The notes under the pieces were generated by a model. That model was not told the origin of the DNA. It ran no database searches and was given only the letters and a program-made list of their open reading frames with translations. Source: CAZHFW01 sp964531675 (GTDB lineage Bacteria; Planctomycetota; Phycisphaerae; Phycisphaerales; UBA1924). From it: 64,000 bases of DNA. Shown piece by piece: positions 7,979 to 16,428 of this stretch. Both the position numbers and the translations under genes were made by a program. The stretch covers positions 1-64,000 of the forward strand of contig CAZHFW010000004.1 of assembly GCA_964531675.1 (NCBI GenBank), written 5' to 3'. Each line of letters begins with the position of its first letter. Position 1 is the first letter of the stretch.

Positions 7979-8554
7979 ATGTCCAAGCATTCCGCCATCG
8001 AAATCATCGCCCGCGGCGTCTTCATCCAGCACGGCTGTGTGCTCCTCTGTCAGAACACTGACAAGGGCTACTTCTATCTGCCCGGCGGCCACGTGGAACC
8101 GGGTGAGCCTGCATCGGTGGCGTTGGCGCGCGAGTTCGTTGAGGAAACCGGCCGCCAGGTGCTGGTGGGGGATCTGCTGCTGGCGTCTGAGCACGCCTTC
8201 CGCCAGGGGAAGCAGGATCGCCACGAACTGAACCTGGTGTTCCACGTGGAACAGGTCCAGCCGGAGAGGGGCAAGCGCCGCAGCGCCAAGCCCAGGAAGG
8301 CGTCCGCATCCAAGTCACGGTCACGCAAGGGTGACGATGGGGGGGTGTTCCACGTGGAACGTCCCGATCTCCCCCACTTCCCCAGCCTCGAGAAGGGCAT
8401 CGCCTTCGGGTGGGTTGATCTGGCTGCCATCATCAGCGTGGATCTCCGGCCGTTGTCGCTCCGCGCCTGGCTGGCCAGCGGGGGGGTGGTTGGCCCGGCT
8501 CGCCGCTCCGACCTGCCCGCCATGGGCTGGCTTTCGGACTTCCCGACGCAGTAA
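7979..8554 (+). CDS. NUDIX hydrolase containing parS sites
   Basis: A 191-residue NUDIX-fold enzyme. The Nudix box is complete at residues 37-59 (GHVEPGEPASVALAREFVEE plus TGRQV), so it should hydrolyse a nucleoside diphosphate linked to another moiety; the substrate is unknown. Between core strands there is a basic, low-complexity insertion at ~95-122 (Lys/Arg/Ser-rich), flanked on both sides by the same peptide VFHVE (87-91 and 123-127). Each copy is encoded by a parS palindrome. The start is ATG 7979; no Shine-Dalgarno is visible. It diverges from parB. The overall call is firm, the specificity open. Confidence 0.85.
   Translation: MSKHSAIEIIARGVFIQHGCVLLCQNTDKGYFYLPGGHVEPGEPASVALAREFVEETGRQVLVGDLLLASEHAFRQGKQDRHELNLVFHVEQVQPERGKRRSAKPRKASASKSRSRKGDDGGVFHVERPDLPHFPSLEKGIAFGWVDLAAIISVDLRPLSLRAWLASGGVVGPARRSDLPAMGWLSDFPTQ
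8238..8253. promoter_or_regulatory. parS: parS site 1 (perfect palindrome)
   Basis: TGTTCCACGTGGAACA is a perfect 16-base palindrome identical to the parS form used by Pseudomonas-type ParB. It lies inside the NUDIX gene and encodes VFHVEQ there. ParB is encoded 350 bases away. Confidence 0.88.
8346..8361. promoter_or_regulatory. parS: parS site 2 (15/16 match)
   Basis: TGTTCCACGTGGAACG matches site 1 at 15 of 16 bases, with the mismatch at the last base. It lies 108 bases downstream of site 1, in the same reading frame, and encodes VFHVER. Confidence 0.85.
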
Positions 8555-8689
8555 GCCGCCGTCGCTCAGGCCGAGAACAGGCGTAACAACTTGGGGACGC
8601 GGGCCTAAGTCGGGCTCATTTTCCGCCGATGCTCAGGGATCGGGTTCAGCGCACACGGATGTGCAGCAGGCCCGAGCTGGAGCGGGAGC

Positions 8690-9607
8690 GTGGTGCGTCC
8701 AACTCAAATCACGGCGAACGGACTCGCCCCCACCACCGCCCCCGATCCATCCCAAGCTGCCGAACAGGCCCTTCAGGAACTTGCACGTCTCGAGTTCCGC
8801 GTGGAACAGCTCCAGGCGGAGATCGAACGGGCCCAGCGCCTCAGCCTGCTGGGCACCATGGTGGGGGTCATCGCCCACGAGTTCAACAACATCCTGACCC
8901 CGGTCCTCTCCTACTGCCAGCTCGCCAAGGCCCGGCCCGAGGACACGGCCCTCACCGCCAAGGCCCTGGATCGGGCTGCGGCCGGCGCCGAAAAGGCCGC
9001 CCGCATCGCCTCGGCCATCCTCGAACTCACCCGCGACGAGCGCCTGAGCCCCTCCGGGAAGCACAGCGGGCTCGGTCACGAGTCCAACAACTGCGACATC
9101 GTCAAGACCATCCAGGACGTTCTGCTCTCCATGGCCCGCGAGCCGGAGAAGGACGGCATCAGCGTTTCCGTGGAAGGGCAGGGCTCAACGCTCGCCCGGA
9201 TCCGCCCGGTCGCGCTGCATCACGTGCTCCTGAACCTGGTCCTCAACGCCCGCCGTGCCATGACCGGCGGCGGCCGTCTGACCTTCCGGTACGCCGGCCC
9301 CAAGAACAGTTCCACGTGGAACGCCGCCGCCCCCCGTGTCTGTGATGACGCGGGAGTGGGGGAGGTCGAATCCCAGTGGCTGACCCTCGAGATCGAGGAC
9401 ACCGGCTGCGGCATCCCCGAGGATCTGCTCCCGCATCTCTTTGAGCCCTTCGCCACCCGGCCACACGACGATCCCAAGCAGGCCCGCGGCACGGGCCTGG
9501 GCCTGACCATCAGCCGTCGCCTCATCGAGGACGCTGGCGGCCAGATCCACGTCGCCTCCGAGCGCGGGGCCGGGACACGGTTCACCCTCAAGCTTCGAGC
9601 CGCCTGA
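8690..9607 (+). CDS. Soluble histidine kinase without sensor domain, containing parS sites
   Basis: A 305-residue cytoplasmic sensor-type kinase. A short coiled coil (~24-50) leads into the dimerisation/phosphoacceptor helix with His63 in GVIAHEFNNILTP, then the ATPase domain: N-box LLNLVLNARRAM (~180-191), G1 DTGCGIP (237-243), F-box LFEPFAT and G2 GTGLGLT (~267-273). There is no membrane segment, PAS domain or receiver, and no response regulator next door, so input and output are unknown. A ~25-residue insertion before the G1 box (205-229) contains SSTWNA, encoded by a parS-like site; another site encodes EFRVEQ in the coiled coil. GTG at 8690 or 8693 is the start, after GGGAG. Confidence 0.85.
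   Translation: MVRPTQITANGLAPTTAPDPSQAAEQALQELARLEFRVEQLQAEIERAQRLSLLGTMVGVIAHEFNNILTPVLSYCQLAKARPEDTALTAKALDRAAAGAEKAARIASAILELTRDERLSPSGKHSGLGHESNNCDIVKTIQDVLLSMAREPEKDGISVSVEGQGSTLARIRPVALHHVLLNLVLNARRAMTGGGRLTFRYAGPKNSSTWNAAAPRVCDDAGVGEVESQWLTLEIEDTGCGIPEDLLPHLFEPFATRPHDDPKQARGTGLGLTISRRLIEDAGGQIHVASERGAGTRFTLKLRAA
8793..8808. promoter_or_regulatory. parS: parS-like site 3 (14/16 match)
   Basis: AGTTCCGCGTGGAACA differs from site 1 at the first base and at one central base (G for A). It lies in the coiled-coil coding part of the histidine-kinase gene. Because of the central mismatch it is the weakest of the four. Confidence 0.6.
9308..9323. promoter_or_regulatory. parS: parS-like site 4 (core intact)
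   Basis: AGTTCCACGTGGAACG keeps the full 14-base palindromic core GTTCCACGTGGAAC and differs from site 1 only at the two outer bases. It lies in an apparent insertion of the histidine-kinase ATPase domain and is read as SSTWNA, a different frame from sites 1-3. Confidence 0.8.
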
Positions 9608-9620
9608 CGATATTTGCAAT

Positions 9621-9638
9621 ATGTAGCTTGTGCTACAT
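9621..9638. repeat. Inverted repeat after the kinase gene, possible terminator
   Basis: ATGTAGC and GCTACAT form a perfect 7-base stem with loop TTGT, starting 14 bases after the kinase stop. The surrounding ~60 bases are unusually AT-rich for this window. No clear T-tract follows, so intrinsic termination is uncertain. It separates the kinase from the convergent otsB end. Confidence 0.45.
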
Positions 9639-9697
9639 CTGTGTTTCTGCGTTCCTATTTTTGGAGCGCAGCGTTCTTGCATTATCGGACTTTGTGG

Positions 9698-10504
9698 TTA
9701 TCGGTCGCACAGCAGGCTTCGGAGCCTGGCGGTGGCGTTGATGGCCGCAGCAGCAGCGGTGGGGGAGGGCACGCGGAATCTCGCAGCGCTCGCGCCGGGT
9801 CCGACCTTGATCCCGACGTCGCTGGGCCGGAGTGTGGAGAACGCCCGCTCGTCGGGCTCGTCGTCGCCGACGTAGATGACCACTTCCGCATCGCGCGCGA
9901 TCGCACGCAGTGCTGCGGCCTTGTCCGCAGCGGGGTGCACGCACTCGATGACATCTTTGCCGCGGATGATCTTGAGCGACTCCAGATGCGCGACAGCGCC
10001 CGCAGCGGTCTTGAGGGCTGCGGCCCGACGTTCGGGCGCGACCGGGCGCACGTGAAACGCGACCGCGTGCCTTTTGATCTCCACATGCGCACCGGGCATG
10101 CCCCCGGCCAGCGCGGAGAGCAGGAATGCTGCGTCGTCCAGCTCGCGCTTGCGTGCTTCGTCAATGGGCATGCGCACGCTGGCGGGCGGATCGTCGATTT
10201 CCAGGCCATAGCTCCCGGCCAGTGCGACGCCCGACATCGCGCCCACGCGTCGGCGCAGATCCGCGAGCGTGCGTCCGGACAAGATCGCGGCCCGTGTCGA
10301 CGGGATCGACCCCAGCGTGCCGATCGTTTCGATGGCCCCGGGGACCGGGCTGATCCGTGCGGGGTCATCGCCAAGCTCGGCGATGGTGCCGTCGAAATCG
10401 ACCGCGACCAGCAGGCTCGTCGCGCGGGCCGCAGCGGCCAGCGCGTGGGCCAGTTCGGAGGAGATCTCGCAGTCGGGGGGAGCGGGGGCGTCGAGCAGGG
10501 TCAT
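9698..10504 (-). CDS. otsB: Trehalose-6-phosphate phosphatase
   Basis: A 268-residue HAD-superfamily phosphatase that releases trehalose from trehalose 6-phosphate. The nucleophile motif is VAVDFDGTIAEL (Asp36-Thr40), motif II is AAILSGRTLADL, a late Lys lies in ADKAAALRAIAR, and the metal-binding motif is YVGDDEPDERAF. These are the standard OtsB landmarks. Length is normal. The ATG at 10504 overlaps the otsA stop as ATGA, so it is the second gene of an otsA-otsB operon and is translationally coupled. The sugar is a common osmolyte and stress protectant. Confidence 0.93.
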   Translation of the reverse strand: MTLLDAPAPPDCEISSELAHALAAAARATSLLVAVDFDGTIAELGDDPARISPVPGAIETIGTLGSIPSTRAAILSGRTLADLRRRVGAMSGVALAGSYGLEIDDPPASVRMPIDEARKRELDDAAFLLSALAGGMPGAHVEIKRHAVAFHVRPVAPERRAAALKTAAGAVAHLESLKIIRGKDVIECVHPAADKAAALRAIARDAEVVIYVGDDEPDERAFSTLRPSDVGIKVGPGASAARFRVPSPTAAAAAINATARLRSLLCDR

Positions 10505-11877
10505 CTCAGTTCTCCCAGAAAATCCGAGGCCCACAGGTGCACGTCGTGGCGGCGGACCTGCATGCGCAGAATGCTCATGCGCATCCGCCGATCACGTTCG
10601 GGCATCCGGCAGGCCTGCAGAATCGAGGATTTCAGCGCCTCGATGTCGCGAGGGTTCACAAGCAATGCACGGCGGAGCTCCCAGGCGGCGCCGGCGAACT
10701 CGCTGAGGATCAAGGTGCCGCCCAGATCATGCCGGCTGGCGACGTACTCCTTGGCGACCAGGTTCATCCCGTCGCGCAGCGGCGTCACGACCATCACATC
10801 CGCGACGAGGTAATACGCGACCAGCTCCTCGCGCGAGAGCGAGCGCCGGAAGTAGTGCACCGCGACGCGGCCTGGTTCGGAGAACTGGCCGTTGATGCGC
10901 CCGACCAGCTCCTCGGTCTCGCGCCGGATGGTGTCGTAGCCGGGCGAGTCCTCGCGCGTGGGGACCGCGACCTGCAGGAACACCGCCTTCTCGACGCTGA
11001 TCCTCTTGTCGCGGAAGAGTTCCTCGACCGCGCGGAGCCTGTGCGTGATGCCCTTGGTGTAGTCCAGGCGGTCCACGCTCAGAAAGACGCGGCGATTGCC
11101 GAGGCTCTGGCGGATCTCGGCTGCACGGCGCAGAACAGCGGGGGAGTGGGCGAGCTTCTCGAAGTCGTGGAAATCGATCGAGATGGGCATGGGGCGTACG
11201 CGGACGTCGCGCTTGGCGAGCGTGAGGTCCCGGTCCGTGCCTTCGGCGGGGGTCCACCGGCGGGCGGCCCGCGAGAAGTTCCGGCTCGAGCTCTCGGTGT
11301 GGAACGCGACCAGATCCGCGCCGAGCAGGCCGCGCAAGATCGCGGCGCGCCACGGGAGCCACGCGAAGAGCTCTTCGGGCGGGAACGGGATGTGGAGGAA
11401 GAAGCCGATGCGCAGGTCGGGGCGGGCCTCACGGAGCATCGCGGGCACGAGCTGGAGGTGATAGTCGTGGATCCACACGGTCGCGTTGCGCATCGCGCGG
11501 CGCTGGATCGCCTTGGCGAAGCGTGCGTTCACCTCGCGGTAGTGCTCCCACCAGTCGCGGTGGAACTGGGGTGATTGGATCGCGTCGTGGTAAAGAGGCC
11601 AGAGCGTGGCGTTGCAGAATCCGTCGTAGAAATCGGTGATCTCGGCGCGCGAGAGTGGGACGGGCGCGATGGTGAGCCCGTCCAGGGCGCGGGGACGCGG
11701 CGCACGGCCGGGCGCGCCGTCCCAACCGATCCAGATGCCGCGCTTCCCGGAAATGACGGGCTTCATGGCGCTGACGAGCCCGCCCGGGCTCTGCTTCCAC
11801 ACCGTGCCGCCGCTGCTGCTGACGCGGTGTGCCGGGAGTCGATTGGACGCGATGATGAAACGGCTACGCGAAGTCAG
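10501..11877 (-). CDS. otsA: Trehalose-6-phosphate synthase (GT20)
   Basis: A GT20 glycosyltransferase of about 458 residues joining UDP-glucose and glucose 6-phosphate. Landmarks are RFIIASNRLPAHRV at the N-terminus, SPGGLVSAMKPV, GIWIGWDG, WIHDYHLQLVPAMLR, GFFLHIPFPPEELF, FLSVDRLDYTKGI and the C-terminal TPLRDGMNLVAKEYVASR with LSEFAGAA, all in family order. For the start I favour CTG 11877: it has a near-ideal AAGGAG six bases upstream and places the catalytic N-terminus as in relatives. An ATG at 11946 would add 23 poorly conserved residues and has no ribosome-binding site. The stop overlaps otsB. Confidence 0.92.
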   Translation of the reverse strand: MTSRSRFIIASNRLPAHRVSSSGGTVWKQSPGGLVSAMKPVISGKRGIWIGWDGAPGRAPRPRALDGLTIAPVPLSRAEITDFYDGFCNATLWPLYHDAIQSPQFHRDWWEHYREVNARFAKAIQRRAMRNATVWIHDYHLQLVPAMLREARPDLRIGFFLHIPFPPEELFAWLPWRAAILRGLLGADLVAFHTESSSRNFSRAARRWTPAEGTDRDLTLAKRDVRVRPMPISIDFHDFEKLAHSPAVLRRAAEIRQSLGNRRVFLSVDRLDYTKGITHRLRAVEELFRDKRISVEKAVFLQVAVPTREDSPGYDTIRRETEELVGRINGQFSEPGRVAVHYFRRSLSREELVAYYLVADVMVVTPLRDGMNLVAKEYVASRHDLGGTLILSEFAGAAWELRRALLVNPRDIEALKSSILQACRMPERDRRMRMSILRMQVRRHDVHLWASDFLGELR

Positions 11878-12292
11878 CGGTCGCTCCTTGCGGGAAGAAC
11901 GTCGGATGTGGGGCCCGGTGCAGCCCGCGGCTGCTCGCTGCGCCATCGTGCGTCAGCGATTCGGGCGGAGGGGGAGGGCGAGGTCCCAAGGGGACGACAA
12001 CCCGCGCGAGGCGGGCCCTCATCCCCGGTAACGAGAGGATCGCGCGCGTGGTTCGCCGTTTGCCTGAATTTGAGGAAGAAGGAGGAAAAAGCCATCGGAC
12101 CGAACGGTCCGCGTTAGTTTGCAGCACGCCCGCGAAGGCTCCGAGATGTTCTGCGCGCACAGATTGAAACAAACACCGACCGGCCGGTGCGGATCGGCTG
12201 GTCGGGAGATTCTGCGCGTGTTAGGATCGATTCGCGGGGCGGCCTCCCTCGGGCTGCGTGTGCGGCGCCCGCGCCGGCAAGATCGAGGCCAC
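11878..12292. other. Divergent intergenic region between otsA and the beta-helix gene
   Basis: About 415 bases holding the promoters of both genes. CGGACC-GAAC-GGTCCG at 12096-12111 is a perfect 6-base inverted repeat. TTAGGAT at 12221 may be a -10 box for the beta-helix gene (the -35 is unclear). Open frames across it have no features of real genes. Confidence 0.4.
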
Positions 12293-14764
12293 ATGCTCAA
12301 GAGCCCAGTCCGTTTCGTCAGCGCAGATCGGTTCCGCTCGCGCGCGGAGACATGTCTGGCTGAGGCGCTCGAACCTCGCGCGCTCCTGGCCACATTTACC
12401 GTCACCAATCTGCTCGATCAGGGGGCGGGATCGCTTCGTCAGGCGGTCGTCGACGCGGGGAATGACGGCGAGTCTTCCATCATCCTGTTTCAGGCCGGCC
12501 TCAGCGGCACGATCACGCTCGGGGGGACCGAACTGGCCCTGGGCGATGGCGCCCTGGACATCCGCGGACCAGGTTCGGCGCTCTTGACGATCGACGCAAA
12601 CCACCAGAGTCGCGTGTTCTCCGGATCATCCTTCAAGGCCTCGGGCATGACCTTGCGCGGCGGAGTCGCCGACCTGGGCGGGGGCATCAAGGGCGGCAGG
12701 GACATCGAACTCACAGACGTCAAGTTCGTCGGGAACCGAGCCACCCAGAGCGGCGGTGGGTTCTACGGCCTGGCTGCAGCGACCTTCACCAACTGCTTCT
12801 TCGAGGATAACGAGGCGGTTGACGGCGGCGGGGCCTGGCTCGCCAGCCTCGACCTCATCAATGGCCCCCTGACCATCACAAGCTCGATCTTCCGGAACAA
12901 CATCGCTTCCAACGATGGGGGCGGGCTCCGTACCAATCTCGAGACCACCATCACAAGCTCTACCTTCGAAGGCAATCGCGCCGTGGTGGGCGGAGGCATC
13001 TTCTCGAGCGCGTTCCATCTTCGCGCCTGGAACACGACCATCTCGGGCAACTCCGCCAGCAACCGCGGCGGGGGCTACGCATCCAATCTGAACAACTACG
13101 GCGCCGGGTACTTCACCGACTCGACGATCTCGGGAAATGTCGCGACCAACGGGGGCGGCGTCTCGGGCTGGGGCGCATTCCTGGCCTGCACCATCGCGTA
13201 CAACCGGGCGCTGGCGACGGACGCGGCGACCGCGGGCGCCGGGATCCAGCTCATCGCGGGCATCGACGCGGATCTGACGCTGGGCAGCACGATTCTGGCC
13301 CACAACACGGCGGGTGACGCGCTGAGCACGATCGTCGGCGGGAGCGTCGACGCCGGATCGCTCTACAACCTGATCGATGACACGACCTACAAGGGCGGGC
13401 TGGTCAACGGCACGGGGTTCAACCTCGTGGGTGTCGATCCCAAGCTCGCACCGCTCGGATTCAACGGCGGGCCGACCAAAACCCACGCGCTGCTGGCAGG
13501 CAGCCCCGCGATCGACTCGGGTGCTGCGGGCATCACTTCGCCCGCGCGCACGACCGATCAACGCGGGGAGGGGTATGCCCGCAAGATCGGCGCGGAAGCG
13601 GACATCGGAGCGTTTGAGTACTCGGGCGCGGAGCTCGGCTCGCCCAACGCGGGCACGGGCCGGGGGGCGGCCGGGGCCTCCGACGCGTCCAACCGCGAGT
13701 ATGCCGCGACCGTCAACAGCGCGGGCGATGTCGTCGTCTTTGAGCCCGGATCCCCTTGGAACGCCCGGAATCTGAGGGCCTCCATCGGTCTCCCGGCCGC
13801 GACGGGAGACGTGTCGCTCTGGTTCGATCCGCGCGACGGCCTGATCCACGGCGCGGTGGTCGGCGCGGACGGCCTGCTGTTGCTCGAGCGCTCCGAGTCT
13901 GGCGTGTGGAGCTTCCAGAACCTGAACGCGGCAATCGCGGGCGCGGCGAAGATCACGCAGTCGCTCACACACTTCGCGGGCGCCGACCAGCGCGACATCA
14001 TCGCGGGCTTGGCGGCCAACAACGACGTGCTGGTGTTCGTGCAGACCGGCGTGACGTCCGGAAGCGGCTTTGCGTTCACGAACATCACCGCTGCCGGTCC
14101 GGGACCGGGCACGCAGACCGCGCCGACGCTCGATCAGATCACGGGCTACAGCACGCTCTGGAACACATGGCAGATCGCGGGGATCGCAGCCAACGGCGAG
14201 ATATGGTCGATCTGGACCGCGCCGGGCACCTTCGAGGGCTGGCGCAGCGACAACCTGACCGCGATCACCGGCGCGCCGGGCGTGAAGTCGGATCTCACAG
14301 TGCTCCTCACATCATGGAGCGGGATCAACATCGCGGCGCTGGACGCTGACGGCAACCTTGTCGTCACGTGGTGGGTGCCCGAGTTCCAGGGCGAATGGCG
14401 CAGCAACAACATGACGTCGGAGACCGCCGGCGGCGTGCGCCTGGCCTCGCTGACGGGGTTCACGACGTCCTGGGGCGGGATGAACCTGCTCGGCCTGGAC
14501 GCGGCGGGAGCTCTGCAGGTGTATTGGTGGGTGCCGTCGTTCGGAGCGGGCTGGCGCGTGGACAACCTCACGGCGCTCCTGAATCCCGCGGATCGGGCGC
14601 CGACCAGCGCGCTCACAGCCCACACCGCCCCTTCGGGCGCGTTTAACATCCTCGGCGCGGACGATCAAGGCGTGGTCGTTCGCACATGGTGGAATCCCGC
14701 GACCGACGTCTGGGCGGCGGATGCTGTGTCGGAGAACGCGACCAGAACCGGCGTCTGGTCCTGA
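12293..14764 (+). CDS. LEPR-motif secreted protein: right-handed beta-helix plus propeller-like C-terminus
   Basis: An 823-residue surface or secreted protein. Near the N-terminus (residues ~20-28) is EALEPRALLA, the LEPRxLL motif typical of planctomycete exported proteins. Next comes TNLLDQGAGSLRQAV, the usual opening of polymorphic beta-helix proteins, then Asn/Gly-rich parallel beta-helix coils to ~residue 400 (repeated patterns such as SGGGF, FEDNEAVDGGGAW, NRGGGY). From ~430 on there are about six repeats of ~50-55 residues containing NLTAITGAPG-like and TTSWGGMNLLGLDAAG-like segments, probably propeller blades. The start at 12293 follows a weak GAGG; upstream frame extensions look noncoding. 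Binding partner unknown, carbohydrate likely by fold analogy. Confidence 0.8.
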   Translation: MLKSPVRFVSADRFRSRAETCLAEALEPRALLATFTVTNLLDQGAGSLRQAVVDAGNDGESSIILFQAGLSGTITLGGTELALGDGALDIRGPGSALLTIDANHQSRVFSGSSFKASGMTLRGGVADLGGGIKGGRDIELTDVKFVGNRATQSGGGFYGLAAATFTNCFFEDNEAVDGGGAWLASLDLINGPLTITSSIFRNNIASNDGGGLRTNLETTITSSTFEGNRAVVGGGIFSSAFHLRAWNTTISGNSASNRGGGYASNLNNYGAGYFTDSTISGNVATNGGGVSGWGAFLACTIAYNRALATDAATAGAGIQLIAGIDADLTLGSTILAHNTAGDALSTIVGGSVDAGSLYNLIDDTTYKGGLVNGTGFNLVGVDPKLAPLGFNGGPTKTHALLAGSPAIDSGAAGITSPARTTDQRGEGYARKIGAEADIGAFEYSGAELGSPNAGTGRGAAGASDASNREYAATVNSAGDVVVFEPGSPWNARNLRASIGLPAATGDVSLWFDPRDGLIHGAVVGADGLLLLERSESGVWSFQNLNAAIAGAAKITQSLTHFAGADQRDIIAGLAANNDVLVFVQTGVTSGSGFAFTNITAAGPGPGTQTAPTLDQITGYSTLWNTWQIAGIAANGEIWSIWTAPGTFEGWRSDNLTAITGAPGVKSDLTVLLTSWSGINIAALDADGNLVVTWWVPEFQGEWRSNNMTSETAGGVRLASLTGFTTSWGGMNLLGLDAAGALQVYWWVPSFGAGWRVDNLTALLNPADRAPTSALTAHTAPSGAFNILGADDQGVVVRTWWNPATDVWAADAVSENATRTGVWS

Positions 14765-14805
14765 TCGCGGGCGACAATCGCGGTTGGGCCCGTTAGCATC
14801 CGTGC

Positions 14806-16416
14806 ATGACGGAATCCGAACCACCGGCGGGGGCGCAGGAAGCCTCCGCGCCTGTCCAGCCACGTGATTCACGCGGGATTCACCTGGTCCGCGCCATGTT
14901 CATCGGCGTGGTCGCGGGGCTGCTGGCGGTCGCGTTCAAGTGGGCGCTGGCGGGCGCGGACGGGCTGCGCGAGGCGACGCTGCGGAAGCTGCACGCGTCG
15001 GGGTCGCCGCTCGGGTTTCTGGTGCTGCCGTTGGTCGGGCTGGTGGTGGGGTGCTTCATCGGATGGCTCGTGCGTCGTTACGCTCCGGAGGCTGGGGGAA
15101 GCGGGATTCCGCACATCAAGGGCGTGCTGCTGCATGTCCGCGAGCTGCGCTGGAAGGCGCTGGTCCCGGTGAAGTTCGTCGCGGGCGTGCTGGGCGTGGG
15201 CGTGGGGCTTTCGCTGGGGCGTGAGGGCCCGACGGTGCAGATGGGCGCCGCGGTCGGCCGTGGGCTTTGCGATGTCGCGGGGATCCGCTCGCGCTCGCTT
15301 CCTCAACTGGTCTCGTGCGGGGCCGGCGCGGGGCTGGCGGCGGCGTTCAACGCGCCGCTGGCGGGCTTTCTGTTCGTCATCGAGGAACTCCACCGCGAGC
15401 TTTCCGCCCGGACCTTTGGCGGCGCGCTGGTCGCGGCGTTGTCCTCGGTCGTGGTGGCGCGAGCGCTCGGCGGCAGTCTTCCGTCGTTTGAGATCTCGGG
15501 CTTTCCCGCGCTGCCGCTCGCTGCCTTGCCTCTGGCTGCGGTCCTGGGATTGGGCGGGGGCGTGCTCGGCGTTCTGCTCAATCAGGGTCTGATCCGCACC
15601 GGCGACGCGTTCGGGAAGATCCGGGTGATTCCCGCGTGGCTCGTGACGGGTCTGGTGTGCGCTCTGTGCGGCTTGGTCGCGTGGTGGCTCCCCGAAGCGG
15701 TGGGCGCGGGACACGCGACGGCTGATCGGCTCCTGGGAGGGACGCTCTCGGCAGCGGCGGGCTGGAGCGTGGGGGCGCTGGCGGTGCTCCTGGTGGTGAA
15801 GTTCGCGCTCTTGGTTTTCTCGTACGCGACCGGCGCGCCGGGCGGCGTGTTCGCGCCGATGCTCCTCATCGGCGCACTGGGCGGCGCGATCCTGGCCCGC
15901 GGCGTCGAGAGCGTCTTCCCGACCACCGGCGCACAAGCGACCGCGCTGGCGATCCTGGGGATGGCATCGGTCTTCACGGGGTCCATCCGCGCCCCGCTCA
16001 CCGGGATGGTCCTGATCATCGAGCTCACCGGGGACTACACCCAGCTCCTGCCTCTGGGCGTGACCTGCATGCTCGCGGACCTCACCGCGGCGAGGCTTGG
16101 GGGCGAGCCTCTTTATGACGCGCTGCTCGAGCAGGACCTCCGCCGGAGACCCCTGCACAACGGACCCCACCAGAGTCTGGCGGCGCCCCGCGGCGTGTTC
16201 ATCGGCGTGCAGCGCGGATCGGCGATGGAGGGCAAGACGATCGCGTCCTGCGGCCTGTCGCCCACGTGCATCGTGGTCGCGCTGGAGCGTGCGGGAAAGG
16301 ACATCCATCCCGAGCACGACGTCATGCTGCTCGCGGGCGATCACCTCACGGTGCTCGTGCCTTCCGACGAGCCCGAGCGGGCGATGGAAGTCTCCAAGCT
16401 CGCGACGGGGATCTGA
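14806..16416 (+). CDS. clcA: ClC-family chloride channel/antiporter with TrkA-C-like tail
   Basis: A 536-residue integral membrane protein. The ClC selectivity motifs are present in order: GGSGIPHIKG (~97-106), LGREGPTVQMGAAVGR (~139-154), and GAPGGVFAPMLLIGA (~343-357). About ten or more membrane helices are visible. The E in GREGP is the gating glutamate conserved in both channels and H+/Cl- antiporters, so this may be an exchanger. Residues ~465-530 form a cytoplasmic TrkA-C-like domain (GKTIASCGLSPTCIVVALER). The ATG 14806 follows TAGCAT by exactly six bases with no Shine-Dalgarno, suggesting a leaderless mRNA. It converges on the next gene with 12 bases between. Confidence 0.92.
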   Translation: MTESEPPAGAQEASAPVQPRDSRGIHLVRAMFIGVVAGLLAVAFKWALAGADGLREATLRKLHASGSPLGFLVLPLVGLVVGCFIGWLVRRYAPEAGGSGIPHIKGVLLHVRELRWKALVPVKFVAGVLGVGVGLSLGREGPTVQMGAAVGRGLCDVAGIRSRSLPQLVSCGAGAGLAAAFNAPLAGFLFVIEELHRELSARTFGGALVAALSSVVVARALGGSLPSFEISGFPALPLAALPLAAVLGLGGGVLGVLLNQGLIRTGDAFGKIRVIPAWLVTGLVCALCGLVAWWLPEAVGAGHATADRLLGGTLSAAAGWSVGALAVLLVVKFALLVFSYATGAPGGVFAPMLLIGALGGAILARGVESVFPTTGAQATALAILGMASVFTGSIRAPLTGMVLIIELTGDYTQLLPLGVTCMLADLTAARLGGEPLYDALLEQDLRRRPLHNGPHQSLAAPRGVFIGVQRGSAMEGKTIASCGLSPTCIVVALERAGKDIHPEHDVMLLAGDHLTVLVPSDEPERAMEVSKLATGI

Positions 16417-16428
16417 TCGCGCAGACGT

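Noticed and set aside
8085..8100. Fifth parS-like site in the NUDIX box
   Set aside because: Only the right half and the core match (11 of 16). The sequence encodes the conserved GGHVEPGE motif, so the resemblance follows from protein constraint.
9621..9638. Firm terminator call for the hairpin after the kinase
   Set aside because: The stem is good, but no T-run follows; kept only as an inverted repeat.
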